Origin: Ensifer adhaerens
GTDB taxonomy: Bacteria > Pseudomonadota > Alphaproteobacteria > Rhizobiales > Rhizobiaceae
Direction: 5' to 3'
Assembly (NCBI RefSeq): GCF_000697965.2
Contig: NZ_CP015880.1
Span: 3,172,001 to 3,236,000 of the forward strand
DNA: 64,000 nucleotides
The notes beneath the pieces are model-generated. The model had not been told where the DNA came from and did not search any database. It saw only the letters and a list, made by a program, of their open reading frames with translations. Both the position numbers and the translations under genes were made by a program. Positions 1 through 8,069 of this stretch are shown piece by piece; the stretch's first letter is position 1, and each line of letters starts with the position of its first letter.

Positions 1-631
1 CCGGGTAGCGGTCGAGGATCGACGGCCGCTGCCCCCGCACCTGTGCCACCAGAAGCGCGCCGTCGGCATTGTAGACACCGAGGTTCTCGCGCTTGGCGAC
101 AACCGTCTCCGACGCAAAGATGCGCTTGTAGAAAGCCGCGTGGCGCGGACGGCAGGCCGTCAGGCAGCGGTCGGCAGCGAAGTACTCGCACGCCATCGCG
201 ACCGGTCGCAGCGTCAGATAGGGAAGCGCCCGCATCTCGTCGCCGATCACGTCAGGATCGACCGCCAACCGGCCGGGATCGACCAGCACCATGCCGGCAT
301 CGAGGAACGCGTCGATCTCGGGAGCGAAGATCATGCCCGACGTGCTGGCGCGATGATCCGGCGTCACATGATGAACGCGCACGGTGCTGACAAGCACTTC
401 GTCGAGATAGAGACCGAAGACATAGGCGTGACTGTCGAAATCGAGATCGTCGATCAGCGTCGAGCCGGTCAACTCCATCAGATTGACGGACTTGTAGGAC
501 TTGTAGCGCAGCCGCGCGATGTCCTCCATGTCCTCGCCGGTTTCGACCCGCCGGTATTCGACGCGATCGAGCAATTGCATCAGTTTTTCAGAAAAGCGCC
601 CAGGCTCAGCCTGGTGAATCGTCTCACCCAT
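1..631 (-). CDS. FeeM-like N-acyl amino acid synthase (GNAT fold), 3' end outside window
   Basis: The 210 visible codons read MGETIHQAEPGRFSEKL and then an autoinducer-synthase-like acetyltransferase core: a sensor-like segment ending IARLRYKSYKSVNLM, then LYLDEVLVSTVRVH, MVLVDPGRLAVD and a C-terminal part with AFYKRIF. This matches the FeeM / N-acyl amino acid synthase branch of the GNAT superfamily, which joins fatty acyl groups from acyl-ACP to amino acids; the substrate here cannot be read. The start ATG at 631 has GAGGTG about 9 bases upstream, and an ATG further out is closed by a stop. The gene runs off the window, so its C-terminus and downstream partners are unknown. Two CtrA-type boxes lie just upstream. 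Family assignment is from memory of sequence style, not a search. Confidence 0.75.
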   Translation of the reverse strand, partial: MGETIHQAEPGRFSEKLMQLLDRVEYRRVETGEDMEDIARLRYKSYKSVNLMELTGSTLIDDLDFDSHAYVFGLYLDEVLVSTVRVHHVTPDHRASTSGMIFAPEIDAFLDAGMVLVDPGRLAVDPDVIGDEMRALPYLTLRPVAMACEYFAADRCLTACRPRHAAFYKRIFASETVVAKRENLGVYNADGALLVAQVRGQRPSILDRYP

Positions 632-647
632 ACTCAACACCTCATGG

Positions 648-663
648 TTAACAAATCGTTAAC
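648..663. promoter_or_regulatory. Putative CtrA box 1 (TTAA-N7-TTAAC)
   Basis: TTAACAAATCGTTAAC is an exact TTAA-N7-TTAAC full CtrA site. With flanking G647 it reads equally well on both strands. It lies 17 bases upstream of the ATG of the leftward FeeM-like gene, where a bound response regulator could touch or cover the promoter. Confidence 0.6.
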
Positions 664-711
664 CTATTGACGGGTGATGGGGCGGCAACCGCAAATCGAA
701 ACAGTTCACCG

Positions 712-727
712 TTAACTTTTCGTTAAC
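712..727. promoter_or_regulatory. Putative CtrA box 2 (TTAA-N7-TTAAC)
   Basis: TTAACTTTTCGTTAAC is a second exact TTAA-N7-TTAAC match, 64 bases from the first, i.e. about six helical turns. Both lie in the 232-base gap (632-863) between the FeeM-like gene start and the 3' end of the GGDEF/EAL gene. The FeeM-like gene is therefore the only adjacent target. The rest of the gap is AT-rich without a visible gene. Confidence 0.6.
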
Positions 728-863
728 CATAAAAATTCGTGAACTTATTTGCTCGATTTGAAATCAAGCGCACCAAAGCGGAATCAATTTGGCGCACCTA
801 ATCAATGACTTGCTACCGGAAAACCAGTAGTAAAACAGGACAGTTTCCAGAAGATTTCAGGGG

Positions 864-3173
864 TTAGGCGATGCGCTTGCTGGTGGTTTTTGCGCCTCGT
901 TTTGGCACACCATTCTTGCAAAGCGTAGCAATGGCCGAAGCCGGCATGGGCGCGGCAAAGACGAAGCCCTGTATCAAATCGGCACAATTGTGCTCGTTGA
1001 TAAGTTGTAGCTGGTCCGCCGTCTCGACACCTTCGACGACGATGCGCAGGCCGAGCGCGCGGGCAAGGTTGGCGGTCCCACGCAGAAGCTTGAAGCGCCG
1101 AGAATCCTCGCGGATGTTGCGCACGAAGGAACGGTCGATCTTGATGATGTCGACCGGCAGCGCATCGAGATAGCTGAGGCTCGAGTAGCCGGTGCCGAAA
1201 TCGTCGATGGCGATCGTGATGCCCAGTCCGCGCAGTTCGCGCAGGATCGCCTGCACCTTCAGCGGCTCGTCCATCAGGCAGCTTTCCGTCACTTCCAGAT
1301 GCAGCCGCGCGGCATCGAGACCGGTTACGCGAAGTGCGTCCGTGACCATGACCACGATTTCGCTGCTGCGAAGGTCGAGCACCGACAGGTTGACCGACAC
1401 CGATACGTCGCCCGGCCAGTTCATGCAGTCCCGGCACGCCTGATCGAGAACAAAGCGGGTGATTTCCGTGACCAGCCCGAGCTCTTCGGCAAGCTGGATG
1501 AATACGTTCGGCGGCACCGGCCCGCGTTCCGGATGGGTCCACCGCGCCAACGCCTCGCAGCACTCCACGCGCCCGCCGTTCGGGGCGAACATCGGCTGGT
1601 AGGAGAGCGTCAGGCTGCGGGCGTTGATCGCCTCGCGCAGGTCGGCCTTCAGCTTCTGGCGATCGACGTAGCGTGCATCCATCTCGGCCTCGAAGGCCGT
1701 GCAGCCGCCGCGGTTGCGCAGCTTTGTTTCCGAAAGCGCAAGATCCGCCTTGATCTGCAAGTCCTCGAGCTTGAGGTCGAGGCTCGAAGCGATGACGATG
1801 CCAGCGCTCATCGTCATGCTGAAGGTGAAGCCGCCGGCTTCGTAAGTGTCGCGCAGATCGGCATGAAGTCCGCGCATCCGCTCTTCGAGTGCAATAGCGT
1901 CACTGCCACCGGGAATGAACACGACGAACTCGTCGCCCATCAGCCGCGCGACGATCGCATCGTCACCGGCAAGCACCCTTAGCCGGCCGGCAATCGCATG
2001 AAGCAGTCTGTCGCCGACGATATGGCCGCGCATGTCATTGACGTGCTTGAATTCCGTTACGTCGAGAACCATCAACCCGACCAACCGTTCGGCCGTGTCG
2101 TCCGCGCTCACCGTCGCCTGCACCAGCTCCCCGAAATAGTCGCGGCTCGGCAGCTGCGTCAGCTTGTCGAACCGCACCATATGCAGGATCTGCTTTTCCG
2201 CCTGGACGCGCGCGGTCACGTCTTCAAAAATCAGCACCGTGTCGCCGTTATCGCGGCGGCTCGCCGAAAATTCCAGATGCAGCTCTTCGCTGACGGGGAT
2301 CAGCACCTGCGGCCGCTTGCCCTTGAGCAGAAGGTCGAGCTGGCGCGAAATGGCCTTGGTCTTGTCCGGATCGAGCCGCATGCGCCGGGCGCCGCGCCGG
2401 ATCACATCATCGAGCAACCAGCCCTTGAGTTCGGTGCGGTCGCCGAGGGCCAGCAATTCGCAGGCCCGCTCGTTGGCGACGACCACCCGGCCATCAGCAT
2501 CAAGCATGAACAGCCCATGCGTCATGTTGTTGAGCGCCGTGTCGAACTGGCCGGCGATCGTGGCGATCTCGCGCGCTGCCATCACGTTTTCATAGAGGAA
2601 GGCGCGCACATTGTTGGCCATCATCCAGGTGGACAGGATGAAGGGCAGGATCAGCACGGCAAGCGCCAGCATGAACACGTCCTGCAGCGTGATCAGGCCG
2701 ATGACGATCGGCAGGCAGGCCGAGGAAGACAAGAGGAGCACGGCCCGCTCGGAGCCGTAATTGCGACCGACGAGCGAAATCATCGACGCAAGCGTCACCG
2801 AAATGGTGGCGAGCTCGGAAAAGGGGTCCTGGCTGATGGCGATGGCGTAGCCACAGGCAATACCGCAGGTGAGCGTGACGCTGACGCCGCCGACGATGTA
2901 GCGGTTCTCCCACTTGCGGACCATCGCCCGATCGGCATTGGAGAAATCCTGCCGGTCGAACCGCGCCATGTCGAGATTGCGCAGCGCCCAGAGGACGAAG
3001 ATCACACCGGAGCAGGCGAGATAGAGCGGATCACTGGTTTTCAGATAGACGAGCAGGAACGTCACGACATGCGACAGCATGCCGATCACCAGCGTTTTGC
3101 GATGTTCGTAGAGCGAGCTCACGGATGACAGATACACGTCAGTCGGAAGAGCGCTCTGTCCAAGTCGCATCAT
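864..3173 (-). CDS. Membrane-anchored PAS-GGDEF-EAL c-di-GMP protein, GGDEF probably degenerate
   Basis: 769 residues. About five or six hydrophobic segments lie in residues 26-196 (MASE-like sensor), then a PAS domain (about 207-320), GGDEF (333-495) and EAL (512-750). The EAL half keeps ECCEALARW at 537-545, EVTES, DDFGTGYSSL at 657-666, KIDRSFV, EGVET and QGF, so c-di-GMP phosphodiesterase activity is expected. In the GGDEF half the signature is MGDEF (412-416) and the usual LTGLPNR is LTQLPSR. Cyclase activity is doubtful, and the domain may instead bind GTP as a regulator. Starts M1 and M2 are adjacent (MMRLG). The protein stands alone, with no obvious operon partner. Confidence 0.88.
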   Translation of the reverse strand: MMRLGQSALPTDVYLSSVSSLYEHRKTLVIGMLSHVVTFLLVYLKTSDPLYLACSGVIFVLWALRNLDMARFDRQDFSNADRAMVRKWENRYIVGGVSVTLTCGIACGYAIAISQDPFSELATISVTLASMISLVGRNYGSERAVLLLSSSACLPIVIGLITLQDVFMLALAVLILPFILSTWMMANNVRAFLYENVMAAREIATIAGQFDTALNNMTHGLFMLDADGRVVVANERACELLALGDRTELKGWLLDDVIRRGARRMRLDPDKTKAISRQLDLLLKGKRPQVLIPVSEELHLEFSASRRDNGDTVLIFEDVTARVQAEKQILHMVRFDKLTQLPSRDYFGELVQATVSADDTAERLVGLMVLDVTEFKHVNDMRGHIVGDRLLHAIAGRLRVLAGDDAIVARLMGDEFVVFIPGGSDAIALEERMRGLHADLRDTYEAGGFTFSMTMSAGIVIASSLDLKLEDLQIKADLALSETKLRNRGGCTAFEAEMDARYVDRQKLKADLREAINARSLTLSYQPMFAPNGGRVECCEALARWTHPERGPVPPNVFIQLAEELGLVTEITRFVLDQACRDCMNWPGDVSVSVNLSVLDLRSSEIVVMVTDALRVTGLDAARLHLEVTESCLMDEPLKVQAILRELRGLGITIAIDDFGTGYSSLSYLDALPVDIIKIDRSFVRNIREDSRRFKLLRGTANLARALGLRIVVEGVETADQLQLINEHNCADLIQGFVFAAPMPASAIATLCKNGVPKRGAKTTSKRIA

Positions 3174-3599
3174 GAACCAAGCTCCGGTTTACCGGATTGT
3201 TAGGGGTGATGACTTAACGAAAGATTTCGTCTAACACCCCGAAAAATGTACCGAATCCCAGCAAAACCACGGGTCTTCGCCGAAATCTCCCAAGAGTTCA
3301 ACTCAGTAGTGCGAACCGCACGGGACAATACTCGGTTTCTACAACCAAACATAGGCATTCGCACAATAAAACGGCTTGATCGCAACTTCGACAATTCTGC
3401 GACGCCCGTAGATGATCCCAAACTTGCGCCTGTGATGGTTACTCGTTCTTGAAGAAATACCTGCGATTTCCTGCCGTTTCGGATCGCTCCTCCTGTCTCG
3501 CTGCCCGGGATCGGCGCGACGATCGCGCTCACCACCTTCTCAGTTGACTTTCATCTGCAACTGAAGGCAAGGCTTTTCTCAAGCATCCAACGGAGCCTG
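3174..3599. other. Intergenic region, divergent promoters
   Basis: This 426-base gap separates the leftward GGDEF/EAL gene from the rightward amidotransferase gene. I see no convincing gene: short open frames here lack family resemblance and good ribosome binding sites. A dyad ACGAAAGATTTCGT (3217-3230), flanked by GGGGTG (3203-3208) and CACCCC (3235-3240), could form a cruciform or regulator site about 45 bases upstream of the GGDEF/EAL start. No function is assigned. Confidence 0.5.
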
Positions 3600-4361
3600 A
3601 TGATGTCGAAACCTGTCGTTGCCATCCCGTGCGATTTCCGCGAATTCGACGGCAATGTCTGGCATGTCGTTGCCCATCAATATGTCCGCGCCGCCGTCGA
3701 AGGCGCCGGCGTCATGCCCTTCCTCATCCCGGCACTCGAGACCGGCAACGACATCGACGAGATCCTCGACCGCGTCGACGGCGTGCTGGCAAGTGGCGCC
3801 CGCTCGAACGTCCATCCCTCGCTTTATGGAGCCGAGGCCAAGGAGAGCGACGGCCCCTTCGATCCCGGCCGCGACGCGACCAGCCTGCCGCTCATCACCC
3901 GCGCGCTGGAGCGCGGCGTGCCGCTTCTCGCCATCTGTCGCGGCATTCAGGAACTGAACGTCGCGCTCGGCGGCACGCTCGCCTCCGAAATTCAGGACCA
4001 GCCGGGCATCTGGGATCACCGCAAGCCCGACGTGAAGGAACTCGACGTCGCCTACGGCATCCGCCAGGACGTGATCGTCAAGGAAGGAAGCTGCCTCGCG
4101 CCGGTGCTCGGCGCCGGCCGCATCCGCGTCAACTCGCTCCATCGCCAGGCGATCGGCGCTGCCGCGCCCCGTCTTGCGGTCGAAGCGGTTGCCGACGACG
4201 GCACGATCGAGGCCGTCTCGGTGATCGGCTCCAAGGCCTTTGCCGTCGGCGTGCAATGGCATCCGGAATATTGGGTGCGCACGGACACGCCGTCGGCGAG
4301 CCTGTTCAAGGCGTTCGGCGATGCGGTCAGAACCTACGCCGCCGGTCGTCTGGCCGCCTGA
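3600..4361 (+). CDS. Gamma-glutamyl-GABA hydrolase family (PuuD-like class I glutamine amidotransferase)
   Basis: 253 residues, the usual length for the peptidase C26 / PuuD family. The catalytic triad is visible: Cys113 in AICRGIQELN, with His221 and Glu223 in GVQWHPEY. Family members hydrolyse gamma-glutamyl amide bonds, classically gamma-glutamyl-GABA in putrescine breakdown; the real substrate here is unknown because no other puu genes are nearby. GGAG lies at a normal distance before tandem ATGs at 3600 and 3603, so the first or second Met could be used. The gene is convergent with the 2-hydroxyacid dehydrogenase downstream and seems to be a single-gene unit. Confidence 0.85.
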   Translation: MMSKPVVAIPCDFREFDGNVWHVVAHQYVRAAVEGAGVMPFLIPALETGNDIDEILDRVDGVLASGARSNVHPSLYGAEAKESDGPFDPGRDATSLPLITRALERGVPLLAICRGIQELNVALGGTLASEIQDQPGIWDHRKPDVKELDVAYGIRQDVIVKEGSCLAPVLGAGRIRVNSLHRQAIGAAAPRLAVEAVADDGTIEAVSVIGSKAFAVGVQWHPEYWVRTDTPSASLFKAFGDAVRTYAAGRLAA

Positions 4362-4403
4362 GCTATCTGTTTGACCTTGCGCCTGGCGCGTCGACGTCGG
4401 GCC

Positions 4404-5369
4404 TTAGTCCGCGCGTCGCGTGAACGGTGTTTCCGGCACGGGCGTCAGCGCTTTGCCGGTCGAGAACCACGCCACGACGTTGTCGGCGACGAGGTCGGCC
4501 ATGGCGTTGCGCGTCACCACCGAGGCAGAGGCCACGTGCGGCAGGAGCGAAACATTCGGCAGCGCCACAAGCGCCTCCGGCACCTGCGGCTCGTTCTCGA
4601 AGACATCGAGACCGGCACCGGCGATCACGCCCGCCTGAAGCGCCGCGATCAAGGCCTGTTCGTCGACCGTCGAGCCGCGTCCGACATTGATCAGCACCCC
4701 ATTGCCGCCAAGCGCGGCAAGCACCTCGGCATTGACCGTCCGCCGCGTCGCCTCGGTGCCGGGTACGATGACAACAAGCGTGTCGACCGCAGCTGCGAGC
4801 CCCGTCAGCGTCGAATGGTAGGCATAGGCAAGGCCTTCGCGCGGGCTGCGCGTATGGTAGGCGATCGATACGCCGAAGGCTTCGAGCCGCTTGGCAATCG
4901 CAAGACCGATGCGTCCAAGACCGTAAAGACCGACGCTTCGACCCCGCAGCGACAGCGGAGATAGCGGGAACGCGCCCTCGCGGCTCCAGCGACCTTGGCG
5001 CAGCCATTGCTCCGCCTGCGGCAATTGACGGAGCGTGTTGAGCAGCAGCCCGACCGCGGTATCGGCCACTTCTTCCGTCAGGACGTCGGGCGTGTTGCTG
5101 ACGGCAATTCCCTTGGCCGCGGCATGCCCGACCTCCACCCCGTCGTAGCCGACGCCGAAATTGGCGATGACCTCAAGCTGCGGCAGGGCGTCCATCAGTG
5201 CAGCCGGCACGCGCCCGGAAACGGCGATCGCCTTGACGTCCTGCATCTGCGGCGTCACCAGCGTCGCATCGGCACCTTCGATCCGCACCACGTCGAACCG
5301 TTCCGCCAGACGATCGATCACCCGCGGATTGATTTTTCCGGGCACGAGAACGCGAATGCGGGCAGACAT
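4404..5369 (-). CDS. D-2-hydroxyacid dehydrogenase (glyoxylate/hydroxypyruvate reductase type)
   Basis: 321 residues. N-terminal substrate domain, then a Rossmann domain with GLGRIG at 150-155. Catalytic residues of the D-isomer-specific 2-hydroxyacid dehydrogenases are present: Arg231 in INVGRGS, Glu260 in DVFENEP and His278 in LLPHVASAS. The likely reaction is NAD(P)H reduction of glyoxylate or hydroxypyruvate, or of a related 2-keto acid from sugar acid breakdown. It follows the LacI regulator gene by 27 bases on the same strand, so the two are probably co-transcribed and the LacI effector may be related to its substrate. Exact substrate cannot be read from sequence. Confidence 0.88.
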   Translation of the reverse strand: MSARIRVLVPGKINPRVIDRLAERFDVVRIEGADATLVTPQMQDVKAIAVSGRVPAALMDALPQLEVIANFGVGYDGVEVGHAAAKGIAVSNTPDVLTEEVADTAVGLLLNTLRQLPQAEQWLRQGRWSREGAFPLSPLSLRGRSVGLYGLGRIGLAIAKRLEAFGVSIAYHTRSPREGLAYAYHSTLTGLAAAVDTLVVIVPGTEATRRTVNAEVLAALGGNGVLINVGRGSTVDEQALIAALQAGVIAGAGLDVFENEPQVPEALVALPNVSLLPHVASASVVTRNAMADLVADNVVAWFSTGKALTPVPETPFTRRAD

Positions 5370-5396
5370 GGCAATTTTCCTTGCGGGTGATGGACC

Positions 5397-6419
5397 TCAG
5401 GCGATGACCCGCAAGGGGCCGGTCGACTGCCGGATGCGCATCTCCGGCTTGATCAGGTGAATTCCATCCGGCTCATGGCTGCCGGAGAGCTTGTCGAGTA
5501 GTGCGCGGGCAGCACTGCGGCCGACATCGGCCTGCCCATTCCAGACGGTGGTGAGCGCCGGCGTCGCGATCGACGCCTCTTCCAGGTCGTCGTAGCCGGT
5601 CACGGAGATGTCGACGCCCGGCACGAGGCCGGCGCGCGCGATGCCGTTCATCATGCCGATCGCCACGAGGTCGTTCCAACAAACGACCGCGGTCGGCTTC
5701 TGCGGCAGCGAAAGCAGGTGCACTGCGGCCTCGAAGCCGCCCTGCTTCGTGCGGGGCCCGGGAATGCGCAGTTCCGGATCGACCTCGATGTTGGCCTTGC
5801 GCAGCGCGTTGACGTAGCCCTGGTAGCGGTCGCGTCCGGTGGAGGTCTCGTCCGTGCCGCCGACCATGGCGATGCAGCGGTGGCCAAGGCCGATCAGGTG
5901 GTTGGCGGCAAGCGAGATGCCGTAGGCGTCGTCGCCGCGGAAGATCGGCACGTCCACGCCCTCGATCGAGCGGGCGATCAGGATCGCCGGCATGCCGTTG
6001 TCCTCGGCGAGCTGGATGTCCTCCAGCGGCGTGCCGATCGCCGGCGACATGATGACGCCGTCGCCGCCGAGCTGCAGCAGCGTCTCGATGAAATCGCGCT
6101 GCTTGTCGACGGAATCGTAGTGATTGGAAAGAATGAAGGTCTGCTTGTCGCGGTCGAGTTCGGCCTCGATCGCCTTGAGGATTTCACCGTAGAACGGGTT
6201 CATGATGTCGTGCACGACGACGCCGATGATGCCCGATCGCGATGTCCTGAGACTGGCGGCGCGGCGGTTGTAGATATAGCCGAGCGCGCGCGCCTGTTCC
6301 TTGATCTTGTCGCGGGTGACCGTCGCCACCAGCGGGCTGTCACGCAGGGCCAGGGATACCGTCGCCGTCGAAAGACCGAGTGTTTCCGCGATCGTCGAAA
6401 GCTTGACCTTTTGCGCCAC
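5397..6419 (-). CDS. LacI-family transcriptional regulator
   Basis: 340 residues. The N-terminal LacI helix-turn-helix is clear (KLSTIAETLGLSTATVSLAL, then RDKIKEQARALGYIYNRRA with the hinge helix), followed by a periplasmic-binding-protein-like effector domain (GIIGVVVHDIMNPFYGEI onward). It sits directly upstream of the 2-hydroxyacid dehydrogenase gene. An AT-rich palindrome about 120 bases upstream of its start is the likely operator, suggesting self-regulation. The effector is unknown; sugar acids are a guess from the neighbour only. Confidence 0.9.
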   Translation of the reverse strand: MAQKVKLSTIAETLGLSTATVSLALRDSPLVATVTRDKIKEQARALGYIYNRRAASLRTSRSGIIGVVVHDIMNPFYGEILKAIEAELDRDKQTFILSNHYDSVDKQRDFIETLLQLGGDGVIMSPAIGTPLEDIQLAEDNGMPAILIARSIEGVDVPIFRGDDAYGISLAANHLIGLGHRCIAMVGGTDETSTGRDRYQGYVNALRKANIEVDPELRIPGPRTKQGGFEAAVHLLSLPQKPTAVVCWNDLVAIGMMNGIARAGLVPGVDISVTGYDDLEEASIATPALTTVWNGQADVGRSAARALLDKLSGSHEPDGIHLIKPEMRIRQSTGPLRVIA

Positions 6420-6530
6420 GATGCCCCCTGTAAGCCCTGTTTCGCCCCATCCGCACGAACCCCAGCCAGGAGCGGTGCGTCAAACGTTCGGCATCCTTCG
6501 CGCGCCTGTGAGACGGCGCGCGTGCCATAA

Positions 6531-6559
6531 ATTTAAATCCCTATTTAAACTGTTTAAAT
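6531..6559. promoter_or_regulatory. Palindromic operator candidate upstream of LacI gene
   Basis: A perfect 8+1+8 inverted repeat ATTTAAACTGTTTAAAT (6543-6559) stands four bases from another self-complementary ATTTAAAT (6531-6538). This block lies in the gap between the LacI start (6419) and the MarR gene end (6588). It is very AT-rich for this genome. It could be the LacI operator or contain its promoter. Confidence 0.45.
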
Positions 6560-6587
6560 CGCCGCGGCAATATGCGGCAAATCCGGT

Positions 6588-7085
6588 TCAGTCGGCCGCG
6601 CGCGCAGCCTGGAGATTGCTGTCAACGGCGCGCAGCAGCTTCATCAGCGTGCGAACCTGCTTGTCGGTCAGACCACGGGTCGCGAGCTTTTCAGAATGCT
6701 GACCGGCCTCGGCGATCGTCTGCAGCCGGTTGCGGCCGGGCTCAGTGAGATAGACCTTGGTGAGCCGTGCATCATCGTCGTCCGGCCGCCGCTCGAGAAA
6801 GCCCTGCGCTTCCATGCGGCCGATGGTGCGGGTCATGGTCGGCGCCTTGACGCCGAGCTTGACCGCGAGCCCGCCGGCCGTCAGACCGTCGGTCTCGGCC
6901 AGCGCCAGCATGACGCCATCCTGTCCGGCATAGAGGCCGCTTTCGAGCAGATTGCGGGAGAGCACGGTGCGCATCGACCGCGCAGCCTGGACAAGGACGG
7001 CGGCAAGATCGTGAGGCTCGATCAGGAGCTCGTCCTTCTTCTTGCCGTTCTTGCCCTTCTTTTCGGCCTTGTTCTTCTTGCCCAT
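6588..7085 (-). CDS. MarR-family regulator with lysine-rich N-terminal tail
   Basis: 165 residues from the ATG at 7085, chosen because AGGAGG lies just upstream; an in-frame extension to 7157 lacks such a site. The first ~20 residues are almost all Lys, Gly, Asn and Glu (MGKKNKAEKKGKNGKKKDEL). The MarR winged helix follows, with LAVKLGVKAPTMTRTIGRME as recognition region and the acidic RRPDDDDARLTKVYLT wing. The basic tail is unusual for the family and could add non-specific DNA contact. The gene is divergent from a creatininase-family gene across a 113-base gap containing an inverted repeat, so control of that gene and of itself is likely. Confidence 0.85.
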   Translation of the reverse strand: MGKKNKAEKKGKNGKKKDELLIEPHDLAAVLVQAARSMRTVLSRNLLESGLYAGQDGVMLALAETDGLTAGGLAVKLGVKAPTMTRTIGRMEAQGFLERRPDDDDARLTKVYLTEPGRNRLQTIAEAGQHSEKLATRGLTDKQVRTLMKLLRAVDSNLQAARAAD

Positions 7086-7124
7086 TGGACCTCCTGCCGA
7101 ATCCCGTCTCGAACACTTATAACA

Positions 7125-7150
7125 ATACAGCTTGCGATTACGAACTGTAT
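7125..7150. promoter_or_regulatory. Inverted repeat in MarR / creatininase divergent promoter
   Basis: ATACAG (7125-7130) and CTGTAT (7145-7150) form an inverted repeat with a 14-base spacer, in an AT-rich stretch between the two divergent starts (7085 and 7199). Placement fits a MarR operator controlling both genes. Arm length is short, so this is only a candidate. Confidence 0.4.
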
Positions 7151-7198
7151 GACTCAAATAACAATTTTACGACAATTGACGTGGAGGATCGAAGAGAA

Positions 7199-7990
7199 AT
7201 GTCGATGCCCGAGCCGCGATGGCAGGACAATCCGGCCGACCTTCCGCCTGACGCCCGCCGCGACTGGATCGCGGTGCTGCCACTCGGCGCGCATGAGCAG
7301 CACGGACCTCACCTGCCCTTCGAAACCGACACGCTGATTGCCCAGGGGATCGTCTCCCGCACCATCGCCGTCCTTCCCGCCGATCTGCCTGTAACCTTCC
7401 TGCCGGCCGAGCCGGTCGGCTACTCGATCGAGCACATGGATGTCGCCGGCACCCGCACGCTCGCCTATGACGAGGCCGTGGAGCGCTGGCTCGGCATCGC
7501 CGGGGATCTCCATGGCCTTGGTATTCGCAAGCTCGTGATGCTGAACGCCCACGGCGGCAATTCGCCGTTGATGACGATCGTCGCGACCGAAGCGCGCGTG
7601 CGCTTGAACATGCTGGCGGTCGCAACCAGCTGGACCCGCTTCGGCCAGCCGGACGGCTGGATCGCGCCAGAAGACAAGGCCTTCGACATTCACGGCGGCG
7701 ATATCGAGACTTCGGTGATGCTGGCGCTGCATCCCGACAAGGTGGACACGACAAAAACGTCCGATTTCCCCTCGCGTCAGCGCGACTTTGCCGGTCGCTT
7801 CAAGCATCTGCGTGCCTACGGCCCGCATGCCTTCGGCTGGAAGATGCGCGACCTCAACGCCGATGGCGTTGCCGGCAACGCGTCAGCCGCAACGGCTGCG
7901 CGCGGCGAGGCGCTGCTTGCCCATGCCGTCAAAGGCCTTGTCGAACTGCTCGAAGACGTCAGGGATTTCGACCCGTCTGAACTCGCCTGA
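7199..7990 (+). CDS. Creatininase-family amidohydrolase
   Basis: 263 residues from the ATG at 7199, supported by GTGGAGG about 10 bases upstream; an open frame extends further 5' without such a site. Family metal-binding segments are visible: LPLGAHEQHGPHLPFETD, LMLNAHGGN and DIHGGDIETSVML. Creatininase-family enzymes are metal-dependent amidohydrolases acting on creatinine, formamidopyrimidines or peptides; the substrate here is not evident. It is divergent from the MarR gene, which probably controls it. The next gene (flippase) starts about 80 bases downstream and seems unrelated. Confidence 0.85.
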   Translation: MSMPEPRWQDNPADLPPDARRDWIAVLPLGAHEQHGPHLPFETDTLIAQGIVSRTIAVLPADLPVTFLPAEPVGYSIEHMDVAGTRTLAYDEAVERWLGIAGDLHGLGIRKLVMLNAHGGNSPLMTIVATEARVRLNMLAVATSWTRFGQPDGWIAPEDKAFDIHGGDIETSVMLALHPDKVDTTKTSDFPSRQRDFAGRFKHLRAYGPHAFGWKMRDLNADGVAGNASAATAARGEALLAHAVKGLVELLEDVRDFDPSELA

Positions 7991-8069
7991 CGCGTGAAGC
8001 GACGCCCGGCAAACACTTTCTTTGCGGTTTTGCGCTATCAAGGACGTCCGTTGGAAGAGCAGAGAACCC

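Noticed and set aside
1998-3128. 376-codon plus-strand open frame
   Set aside because: Antisense to the GGDEF/EAL gene, which has clear domain motifs.
3200-3535. 111-codon minus-strand open frame in the gap before the amidotransferase gene
   Set aside because: No family resemblance, no ribosome binding site and unusual residue use; treated as non-coding.
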